Shown here: piece by piece, positions 36,901 through 42,930 of the stretch
How positions within the stretch are numbered: the stretch's first letter is position 1
How the letters are laid out: each line of letters begins with the position of its first letter
Source of the DNA: JBFFMO01 sp041390025
Lineage (GTDB): Bacteria > Myxococcota_A > Bradymonadia > Bradymonadales > Bradymonadaceae
Reading direction: 5' to 3'
DNA length: 64,000 nt
Assembly: GCA_041390025.1 (NCBI GenBank)
Contig: JAWKQR010000011.1
Span: forward strand, 62,001 to 126,000
The notes under the pieces: generated by a model
Told to the model about the DNA's origin: nothing
Databases searched by the model: none
Seen by the model: the letters and a program-made list of their open reading frames with translations, nothing else
Position numbers and translations under genes: made by a program

Positions 36901-37228
36901 CCTCAACCTCGCGATGGTGGACATGTGTCTTGGGAATTTCCAATCCGCGGCTGCGGCGTTGGTTGCGGACAGCTCATTGGAAGGGCAGAGCGGGTTCTAT
37001 CGCGCGCTCGTGCACTTGGTGCGAGCCACCTGTCAAACCCACCTCGGCGATTTTGAGGCCGCGGCAGCGACAGTGGGTCGATTCGAGGCGGCCTTCGCTG
37101 CTCAAGTGGAGCCCGACTTTGGAGCGGTGGCACGCTTGGCGTTGGCGTGCCCCACGGCACCCGAGCACTTGCGCGCACGCTTTCAGGCTGTCGTTGACTT
37201 TCAAGAGGCTCACTGCCCCGGGCTTTGA
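33989..37228 (+). CDS. Ser/Thr protein kinase with AAA-type ATPase and TPR-like C-terminus
   Basis: A 1079-residue signalling protein. The N-terminal Hanks-type kinase shows the glycine loop I-G-Q-G-G-M-A-S-V-F, V-A-V-K lysine, the catalytic loop H-R-D-L-K-P-S-N, D-F-G, and A-P-E. In the middle a P-loop ATPase begins with F-V-G-R-A-H-E-R and Walker A G-P-A-G-V-G-K-T, and L-I-V-V-L-D-N-A-D is Walker B. The last 350 residues are helical TPR-like repeats (L-N-A-L-G-D-L-C-R-S-R-G-E-L-T-E-A). The layout is like large PknK or MalT-type STAND regulators. ATG 33989 is used; a TTG six bases earlier is also open. Cytoplasmic. Confidence 0.88.
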   Translation: MTWTLGPYDIGKKIGQGGMASVFLGRHRVRGTHVAVKVMAGALSTRHHHREAFWREAQSVARLAHPNITHVYDMGTIPDDVVGPSGLSPETPYIVMELAAGGRLDDPREISWPEVRRTLAQILDALAHAHARHVIHRDLKPSNVLRATDGSVKISDFGIAHLIDRVDHTVDDRITGTPKYMAPEQILGHVRQQGPWTDLYSLGVIAWRLICGEAPFVGASSDILNGHLAMPLPDFAPAVGVPDGFRDWLGVLLEKRPHDRFTCAADAHYALMNLPDPAQPERTWLGNEADVTTLLALDSEVEAPALSTPRRPKTAAPPIPARWESQTIRSRYEGMGLNALAVREPRFVGRAHERNVLWDQLRAAQSALRMATISGPAGVGKTQLCRWMAQRASELGSARYLEIDSAVGVRAIPHGIAQYLRAMGSTKATLEDILRDQTELDRFDREALAGIVSMSSELPMTLRDRLAAIAQFLADQTQRRPLIVVLDNADASAESLALARYLREQRPELHVLVLVVAPPDRLPMADVHVRVKSLNASEILDLSREFLPVSDELGAVIVERSNGMPDVAIQLIRMWALQGILVEGASGYRLHEGTEILADVDSLWSERVKMFLQEDTTGERRLALMCASTLGMSVNSRELAQMLTRASGKVPGDFAAHLVALGMAEYEGEGWRFASPNLRDVVMRLASEGTWRRLSSYAADILGESERLGTHAAVIPHLIAAARTTEAIDRYLEAAEEAIFGADPGAALAILAERDAAMTRMGLAPSDERRGAGFRLKIKATRGHKRESYKDVAQACLQVAEDFGWEKTRAEVVAQICEAEALDSDLPRLIAQLKDAIRTLERTNSSMLVEAHKTLCTLYVLTGSFPEAKAAIATALHLASEDAKPWRYADCVWEQGDMLRVCGDLDGAKAAFEYSLAFNESIGSRSGTGWSLNALGDLCRSRGELTEARAHLERARVLFASIGVPDVLSADLNLAMVDMCLGNFQSAAAALVADSSLEGQSGFYRALVHLVRATCQTHLGDFEAAAATVGRFEAAFAAQVEPDFGAVARLALACPTAPEHLRARFQAVVDFQEAHCPGL

Positions 37229-37245
37229 CGGCGTTGCGGGTGCGC

Positions 37246-37266
37246 TGTACATTTGTTGTATGTACA
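37246..37266. promoter_or_regulatory. Perfect inverted repeat over a start codon
   Basis: TGTACAT, seven bases, then ATGTACA. The right arm contains the ATG (37260) of the lipoprotein gene, so the palindrome spans the translation start. It could be an operator or a translation-controlling hairpin. No function is shown. Confidence 0.3.
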
Positions 37267-37565
37267 ACCTTTTGCTCATCCTCATCTCCTTAGCTTTGTG
37301 TGGCTGCATTGAGGCCGTCGACGGTCCACGCGGGACCGCAGCCGACGACGATTCCACGTCGATCGAAGTGGCGGATCTGGGAGCTGAGCCGGATGTGAGT
37401 GAGCTGGTCGATGCGGACGGTCGCACAGAGGATCCCCTACCACCGGCGCTACCCGGTCCCGAGAATCCACATCCCGACGGTCGTGACCCGGACGCTGGCT
37501 TTGTGCCGCCCACGGATGTCGGTGTCCAAGACACCGGCGAGGACGACAACGGACGCCCACTTTAA
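37260..37565 (+). CDS. Small acidic lipoprotein
   Basis: A 101-residue protein. The signal peptide M-Y-N-L-L-L-I-L-I-S-L-A-L-C-G-C ends in a lipobox (L-C-G-C, Cys at 16). The mature part is acidic and proline-rich (P-L-P-P-A-L-P-G-P-E-N-P-H-P-D-G) and looks disordered, as in a tether or linker. No domain is recognised. The ATG lies 31 bases after the kinase stop, so co-expression is possible. The stop TAA shares the bases TTAA with the convergent gene's stop. Confidence 0.65.
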   Translation: MYNLLLILISLALCGCIEAVDGPRGTAADDDSTSIEVADLGAEPDVSELVDADGRTEDPLPPALPGPENPHPDGRDPDAGFVPPTDVGVQDTGEDDNGRPL

Positions 37566-38144
37566 GGGGCAAAGAGTCCGTCGCCAAAGCTTACCGAGAA
37601 GTCAAAACACCACACGCTCAAGCCGTCGATGTCATCGAGCGAGCGACCGTCCGGGATCGTGATGGTGAGCTGGTCATTCGTAAAGCGCGTGCCAACGAGG
37701 TCGTCCGTCATGGGGAATCCGTTGACATAGTTTCCGCCCAAACCCCCATAGAACCGGACATCCACGCCACCGCCGTCGTAGTTGAACCCCTCGACTTCGA
37801 TGGTGCAGTCGTCGATCACGGTCGCGGTGCCCGAGACGCCGTGTGAGCGCGTGCTCAGCACCAGCGATTGACCCACGCGAGGATGCGATGTGCCACACTC
37901 CGGCCACGTTGTTCGTGTTGCCGTTTGAGTTGTTGTTTGTGTTCGGTGTTGTTTGGTTGTTCGTCGACTGATTGTTCGTCGCCGTTTGGTTGTTCGTCGA
38001 CGTTTGGTTATTCGACGTGTCGTTGTTGGTGGCTGCTTGGTTGGTCGAGACCCCGGTCGTCTGAGCGGAATCTGGGCCACCGTTCAACCCGTCTTCGTCA
38101 CCACACGCCGCCAAAAACAATACCAAGACAAACCACTTCTTCAT
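37562..38144 (-). CDS. DM13-domain lipoprotein with Asn/Thr/Gln-rich linker (one frameshift)
   Basis: ATG 38144 has GAGGAG seven bases upstream and starts a lipoprotein signal (V-L-V-L-F-L-A-A-C-G). About 50 residues of low-complexity N/T/Q repeats (N-N-Q-T units) follow as a spacer. After a frame change near 37905, a DM13 domain follows: G-T-A-T-V-I-D-D-C-T-I-E-V-E-G-F-N-Y-D-G-G-G, then D-V-R-F-Y-G-G-L, T-I-T-I-P-D-G-R-S-L-D-D, and W-C-F-D-F-S-V-S-F-G-D-G-L-F. DM13 domains are proposed redox or electron-transfer domains of exported proteins. The two pieces fit a single protein if one indel is corrected. A terminator lies upstream. Confidence 0.75.
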
Positions 38145-38306
38145 CACAAACTCCTCGCAAAAGAGGCGGCAAGTGTGACAACGCAGAGTCTTGCGCTCCA
38201 TTGAATAATTCTTTGGAGAACATTGATTTTGAGTGAATGACGTTCGGCGGGGTGGTTCGTCGTCGTGATCGACGAATGCGAGCGCTACTTCTATTTACCC
38301 CAACAA

Positions 38307-38344
38307 AAAACGCGGACTTAGCATCAAAGCTAAGTCCGCGTTTT
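38307..38344. terminator. Bidirectional rho-independent terminator
   Basis: A perfect 16-base inverted repeat: AAAACGCGGACTTAGC, a six-base ATCAAA loop, and GCTAAGTCCGCGTTTT. It has an A-run on one side and a T-run on the other, so it can stop transcription from either strand. It lies directly downstream of tRNA-Pro on the minus strand. Confidence 0.9.
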
Positions 38345-38350
38345 CTTTAG

Positions 38351-38424
38351 TCGGGGCGACAGGATTTGAACCTGCGACCCCTTGCACCCCATGCAAGTGC
38401 GCTACCAGGCTGCGCCACGCCCCG
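38351..38424 (-). tRNA. tRNA-Pro (anticodon GGG)
   Basis: A 74-base cloverleaf on the minus strand. The acceptor stem CGGGGCG / CGCCCCG and the anticodon stem CTTGC / GCAAG with loop ATGGGGT give anticodon GGG. The T-arm GCAGG TTCAAAT CCTGT is normal. The discriminator is A and no CCA is encoded. It sits between the xth operon and the bidirectional terminator. Confidence 0.95.
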
Positions 38425-38494
38425 ACATCGTGTCAGTGACACGAGGACGCGTTAGGTACCGAACCTGAGCGCCTGTGTCAAGCAACAGTGAAGT

Positions 38495-39253
38495 TCAGAC
38501 CGCGATTTCGACAATGACCGGCGCATGGTCGGAAGCCCGTTCGAGGCTTCTCCACTTTCTACCCACGCGACTTGATTGGATAGCGACCGCGTCGGTATGC
38601 AGCGTGAGGTCGATGCGAAGCCCGTTGTCCTGCTCAAAACCCGCGCCGCGGTAATCCCACCACGTAAACGGGGATTCGTTTTCAGGGATACAATCCCGCA
38701 AACCCCATTCCAAGAGGTTGTTGAGGTGCTGGCGGACGCGAGGCTCACAAAGCACCGAGCCTGCCCACAAGCGGGTGTCCCAGACGTCCTCGTCGCGCGG
38801 GGCGATGTTGAAGTCGCCCAAGACCACCAACGGCTCGTCGTCGTAATATCGAGAATCAATGGTGTCGGTCAGCGCTTCGAGCCATTTGAGCTTGTACGCG
38901 AACTTGTCGGAGCTGACCTCGGCACCGTTTGGCACGTAGACGTTGAGGAAACTGATGCCCCCAACCTTCGCGGAGATCGCGCGCGCCTCCGGCACGCGGC
39001 CTGGGTCGCCATTCAGGCCGTCTCTGACCTCGGCAGGCGTCTCTTTGGTCAACAACGCGACCCCGTTGTAGGATTTTTGGCCTAGCGCCACGCTCGTGTA
39101 ACCCGCCGCGCGAAACTCCATCGTCGGCAGGTCGTGCACCTCGCATTTGATCTCTTGCAGCGCGAGGACGTCCGGTTGCTCTTCGGCCAGAAACGCCAAG
39201 ACATGGTCAAGCCGAGCACGCACGGAGTTGACGTTCCACGTCACGACCTTCAT
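38495..39253 (-). CDS. xth: Exodeoxyribonuclease III
   Basis: A 252-residue exonuclease III/AP endonuclease of the endonuclease-exonuclease-phosphatase fold, which repairs abasic sites in DNA. Motifs: T-W-N-V-N-S-V-R-A-R, A-L-Q-E-I-K (metal Glu), N-V-Y-V-P-N-G, L-G-D-F-N-I-A-P (catalytic Asp), and S-D-H-A-P-V near the end. The ATG at 39253 overlaps the dihydroorotase stop by one base (TGATG), so I used it and not the longer frame. It is the last gene of the folE2-queD-pyrC-xth operon. Confidence 0.92.
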   Translation of the reverse strand: MKVVTWNVNSVRARLDHVLAFLAEEQPDVLALQEIKCEVHDLPTMEFRAAGYTSVALGQKSYNGVALLTKETPAEVRDGLNGDPGRVPEARAISAKVGGISFLNVYVPNGAEVSSDKFAYKLKWLEALTDTIDSRYYDDEPLVVLGDFNIAPRDEDVWDTRLWAGSVLCEPRVRQHLNNLLEWGLRDCIPENESPFTWWDYRGAGFEQDNGLRIDLTLHTDAVAIQSSRVGRKWRSLERASDHAPVIVEIAV

Positions 39254-40560
39254 CAGATGAGCTCGTCGGTAGCCGCGAAACGCAGGGCCCCGTGTTGCCA
39301 CGTCCCCAGCACCCGCCCGCGGAAAGAGTGTCCAAGGAACGACGAGTTTGTCTGCTTTCCGTGCAGGTCGTCTTGGGTCACCGTCCACTCAAACGTCGGG
39401 TCAATCAAAGCAGCGTCGCCCCGCGCAAAACTCCCGACCTCGCCGGTCATGTCCAACACGCGCGCTGGTCCGGCTGTCATTAACTCAACCGCACGAGACC
39501 TCGAGATCACACCCTCGTGAAAGAAGTGAAGGACCGTCGCAAACGCAGTCTCCAGGCCGATGACACCAAATGGAGCATCCGAAAAGCCGCGCGCCTTTTC
39601 GTCCGCCGCATGCGGCGCGTGGTCGGTGGCGACGGCGTCGATCGTGCCATCAGCCAACCCTTCGACCATCGCAAGTCGATCGGACTCTGCGCGCAGCGGC
39701 GGATTCATCTTGAAGTTCGTGTTCGCGTCGGCGCACGCCTCGTCGGTCAACATCAAGTGGTGCGGCGAGGTCTCACAGGTGACGCGACCTCCACGCTCTC
39801 GGGCGGCTTTTACGGCGCGCAGACTGCGCGCGGTGGACATGTGCAGCACGTGGTAGCGCGCGCCGGTTTCGACCGCCAGCGCGACGTCTCGCTCGACCAT
39901 CACACCTTCGGCGTCTGCGGATTGACCTGGAACACCGAGCTTTTCACTGACCACGCCAGCCGTCATCACGCCGTGATTGCTCAGCGTCGGGTCCTCTGCA
40001 TGTTGCATGAACAACAAATTGTTCTGCGCGCAGGCTTCCAAGGCGCGGCGCATCACGCCCGAATCCGCCAAAGGAAAGCCGTCGTCCGTGATCGCCACCG
40101 CTCCCGCAGCCTTGAGGGACGCGATGTCGGTGAGATCATGACCCGCGATGTCCCGGGTGGCAGCTGCCGCGACCAGGATGTTCACGCCATGACACTGCTT
40201 GCCCAACTCCATTTGTTGAGTGACGGCCGCCGCTGTGTCCAGGGTCGGCCGAGTGTTTGGCATCACAACAACAGACGTGACACCACCCGCAAAAGCAGCA
40301 CGACTTCCGGTCGCGATGGTCTCTTTATGTTCGAAACCGGGCTCGCGAAAGTGAACCTGCAGATCAACCAGACCCGGCGTTAACCACTTGCCACGCCCGT
40401 CGATTTCTCGCGTGCCCGCCGCCACTGTCGCAGGATTAAAGACAACCTTGTCTTCCAAAATCAGAACGTCGCCGATGGCGTCGATGTTGTCGGCGGGGCT
40501 GACCGCTCGGACGTTCTTGACCAACACAGGTTGTTGTTTTGGATCGAAAAAGTGACTCAT
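39253..40560 (-). CDS. pyrC: Dihydroorotase
   Basis: A 435-residue amidohydrolase converting carbamoyl-aspartate to dihydroorotate in pyrimidine synthesis. ATG 40560 follows GGAGAG. The first metal motif reads V-D-L-Q-V-H-F-R-E-P-G, so Gln replaces the first His of the usual HxH. This variant is also known in dihydroorotases of some other phyla, such as Bacteroidetes. Further conserved blocks are H-A-E-D, L-H-M-S-T, and A-T-D-H-A-P-H. The start overlaps the queD stop as ATGA. No carbamoyltransferase is in the window. Confidence 0.88.
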   Translation of the reverse strand: MSHFFDPKQQPVLVKNVRAVSPADNIDAIGDVLILEDKVVFNPATVAAGTREIDGRGKWLTPGLVDLQVHFREPGFEHKETIATGSRAAFAGGVTSVVVMPNTRPTLDTAAAVTQQMELGKQCHGVNILVAAAATRDIAGHDLTDIASLKAAGAVAITDDGFPLADSGVMRRALEACAQNNLLFMQHAEDPTLSNHGVMTAGVVSEKLGVPGQSADAEGVMVERDVALAVETGARYHVLHMSTARSLRAVKAARERGGRVTCETSPHHLMLTDEACADANTNFKMNPPLRAESDRLAMVEGLADGTIDAVATDHAPHAADEKARGFSDAPFGVIGLETAFATVLHFFHEGVISRSRAVELMTAGPARVLDMTGEVGSFARGDAALIDPTFEWTVTQDDLHGKQTNSSFLGHSFRGRVLGTWQHGALRFAATDELI

Positions 40561-40997
40561 GTCGCTCTCCAAGTGGCCGCATTGACCATCGTCTCTTGCA
40601 CGTGGATCTCGCGCACTCGCACGCCGGGCGCGTGATCCAATGTGGCCAAAATCTCGGCGGCATTGTCGTACAAGAACCGGGCAAGGTTCTCGGTGGATGG
40701 GTCAAAGGGCAGCTCCAAGATGCGCGCCTCGGGCTGAACCCCCCGAATCGCCGCAGCGACGATGTCTCCCTCGCGCACAACGAGATGATGGTCCAATTGA
40801 CCATCCAAGAACGCTCGCCACGCCCGCTTGAAGTCACCGAACTCCACAAGCATTCCGTTCGCGTCGAGCTCGGGGCCTTCGATATGGACGGTGACCCACC
40901 ACGAATGCCCGTGAATGGACTGACACTTCACCGGCGAGTCTGGGGACGAAAGCCGGTGGGCGGTCTCGAAGTTGTGGCGAATCTCGACGCTGTACAT
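40557..40997 (-). CDS. queD: 6-carboxy-tetrahydropterin synthase (QueD/PTPS family)
   Basis: A 146-residue tunnelling-fold protein. Zinc ligands: His in H-N-F-E-T-A-H-R-L and two in S-I-H-G-H-S-W; the catalytic Cys is in V-K-C-Q-S. A Glu near the end (I-H-V-Q-E-T) anchors the pterin. It makes 6-carboxy-tetrahydropterin in queuosine/deazaguanine synthesis, using dihydroneopterin triphosphate that FolE2, encoded immediately upstream, produces. The ATG at 40997 is one base after the folE2 stop; the longer ORF start lies within folE2. Confidence 0.87.
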   Translation of the reverse strand: MYSVEIRHNFETAHRLSSPDSPVKCQSIHGHSWWVTVHIEGPELDANGMLVEFGDFKRAWRAFLDGQLDHHLVVREGDIVAAAIRGVQPEARILELPFDPSTENLARFLYDNAAEILATLDHAPGVRVREIHVQETMVNAATWRAT

Positions 40998-40998
40998 C

Positions 40999-41787
40999 TC
41001 AGTCCCGGGTCCACTCAATTTCGGCAAAAGCGTTGTGGTTGTGAATGCTCTCTTCATTCTCGCAAAACACGCGGAACCACTTCACGCGCGTGTCGTTCAT
41101 CAATTCATCTGCCACATTTCGGGCGATGTCCTCGACAAAAGCCGGGTTGTCGTAGGCTTGCATGGTCACGAAGCGCTCGTCGGGTCGCTTCAGCAGCGGA
41201 TAGAGCGGGGCGGACGCACAACGTTCGGCGACGTCGATGAGCTCCTCCATCCACACAAAATGCTCCGGTTTGTCCGAGGCCATCCGGATTTCGATCGACA
41301 CGAAACTACGCTGGCTGTGTGCCCCGTAGTCGCTGATCTCTTTGCTGCACGGGCACAAGCTTGTGACCGGCGCTTTGATGCCCAACACAAAATCGTCGCC
41401 GTCTGCCGTCGATGAGCCACGAAAATGCCCCTCATAGTCCAACAACGACTTCGCACCCGTCGCTGGCGCAGACTTCTCCATGAAGTAGGGGAACGTCGCT
41501 TCCATCTGGGCGGATTCGGAGTCGAGCCGCTTCTTGAGGTCGTGCAGCACCTCGGGCAGCGTTCGAATCGTCAATTCGCCGCGATGCGCGTTCAGAATCT
41601 CAAGGAAACGGCTCATGTGCGTGCCCTTGAAATGATGGGGCAGGCTGACCGAAAGGCTGAGCACCGCTACGGTGCTTTGTTTCTCGTGGTCGCGGTCCCA
41701 CACGATGATCGGGTAGCGCAAGTTGCGTACTCCCACGCGGTCGATGGGGATCTCACGGTGGTCGCGGCGATTTTGTACGTCTTCCAT
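40999..41787 (-). CDS. folE2: GTP cyclohydrolase IB (FolE2)
   Basis: A 262-residue metal-flexible GTP cyclohydrolase that makes 7,8-dihydroneopterin triphosphate, the shared precursor of folate and queuosine. Family blocks: Y-P-I-I-V-W-D-R, S-L-P-H-H-F-K-G-T-H-M-S-R-F, and L-C-P-C-S-K-E-I-S with the conserved Cys. ATG 41787 has GGAG seven bases upstream. It heads the operon with queD, pyrC and xth. FolE2 lets cells make pterins when zinc is scarce, but no Zur-like site is evident. Confidence 0.92.
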   Translation of the reverse strand: MEDVQNRRDHREIPIDRVGVRNLRYPIIVWDRDHEKQSTVAVLSLSVSLPHHFKGTHMSRFLEILNAHRGELTIRTLPEVLHDLKKRLDSESAQMEATFPYFMEKSAPATGAKSLLDYEGHFRGSSTADGDDFVLGIKAPVTSLCPCSKEISDYGAHSQRSFVSIEIRMASDKPEHFVWMEELIDVAERCASAPLYPLLKRPDERFVTMQAYDNPAFVEDIARNVADELMNDTRVKWFRVFCENEESIHNHNAFAEIEWTRD

Positions 41788-41868
41788 GTTCGTCTCCAGG
41801 CGTGCCAGGGGGCTTCTGGGCGAGCTTTCTTTAGCCGCTCTCAACGTCCTGATCAAAGACAATCGGGT

Positions 41869-42921
41869 CTACTGGGCCAGACCCGCGATCAGGATGAGCA
41901 TGAACAGCCCCATGAACATCAGAAATCCCGCAAACAACACAATCAGAAACAGCGTTGCCCCGCTTGACGACTTTTTGCGGGCGGGCGGAGGCGCGACGGT
42001 CCGTTTTGCGGTCGCTATCTGCGCGGGCGTGATGAGCTCAGGCGTCCCGAGCAGAGTGGGCTGCACGGTGGGAGTCGAGCGTGACGCGGACCAAGCCATC
42101 AAGGCGTCACGAAGCTCTCCAGCGTTCGCAAAACGTTGGGTCGGCTCCACGGCAATCGCGCGTACCAAAATCTCGCCGAGCTTGGACGTTCGAAGCTCCG
42201 AGGGCACGTCGTGTTCGCCCTGCACGTGCTTCATCAAGTACGCCACGGCGGAGTTGGCCGAGACCACAGGCCGCCCGATCAACGCTTCGATGATGATGAG
42301 CCCCATCTGATAAACGTCGACCGTCGGTGTGACCGATTGGTCCTTGATGTATTCGGGCGCAAGGTAAGCAGGGGTTCCAGCAAATGTGCCCGCCTGGGTG
42401 TACTGTGTGCGAGCATCCATCACCCGCGCGATGCCAAAGTCGAGCACAACCATACGCTCGTCGATGGTGCCGGGCTGAAGAATGAACAGGTTCGATGGCT
42501 TGAGATCTTTGTGGACCACGCCACGGGCGTGCGCGCCAGCCAAGGCGTCCAAAACCGGGACAAACAAACGGCTCATGCGGTCGACGTTCATCGCGCCGTT
42601 GAGCTTGATCTCTTGTTCGAGGTCGTGGCCCGAGAGACGCTCCATCGCGATGTAGGGCGCGCCGTCGTCAAGCTCCCCGAAATCGAAGATCCGTACGACG
42701 TTGGGGTGCTCAAGCTGCGCCGCAACCTTCGCTTCACGGTGGAAGCGTTGCAGGAATGCGTCGTCGACGGCATGGCTGTGGATGTCGAGCACCTTGAGCG
42801 CAGCCGGGCGATCCAAACCTTCGTGGTGTGCCGCGTAGACCGTCGCAAATCCGCCCGCGCCAAGCTTTCGCTCGATGCGGTAGCGTTTCTCAATCAATGT
42901 GCCGGGCTGTAACTCTGCCAT
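41869..42921 (-). CDS. Ser/Thr protein kinase with C-terminal membrane anchor
   Basis: A 350-residue Hanks-type kinase. Glycine loop L-G-A-G-G-F-A-T-V-Y; A-L-K-V-L lysine; the catalytic loop reads H-K-D-L-K-P-S-N, with Lys in place of the usual Arg of HRD; V-L-D-F-G-I-A and a P-E-Y activation end. Pro-rich linker residues about 285-325 lead to a single membrane helix at the C-terminus (L-F-L-I-V-L-F-A-G-F-L-M-F-M-G), so the kinase faces the cytoplasm without an extracellular sensor. Nine bases separate it from the downstream phosphatase-superfamily membrane gene. Confidence 0.87.
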   Translation of the reverse strand: MAELQPGTLIEKRYRIERKLGAGGFATVYAAHHEGLDRPAALKVLDIHSHAVDDAFLQRFHREAKVAAQLEHPNVVRIFDFGELDDGAPYIAMERLSGHDLEQEIKLNGAMNVDRMSRLFVPVLDALAGAHARGVVHKDLKPSNLFILQPGTIDERMVVLDFGIARVMDARTQYTQAGTFAGTPAYLAPEYIKDQSVTPTVDVYQMGLIIIEALIGRPVVSANSAVAYLMKHVQGEHDVPSELRTSKLGEILVRAIAVEPTQRFANAGELRDALMAWSASRSTPTVQPTLLGTPELITPAQIATAKRTVAPPPARKKSSSGATLFLIVLFAGFLMFMGLFMLILIAGLAQ

Positions 42922-42930
42922 CGCTGGATT

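Noticed and set aside
37930..38040. Short direct repeats of TTGTTCGTCG type
   Set aside because: They encode the Asn/Thr/Gln linker of the DM13 lipoprotein and are not a CRISPR array.
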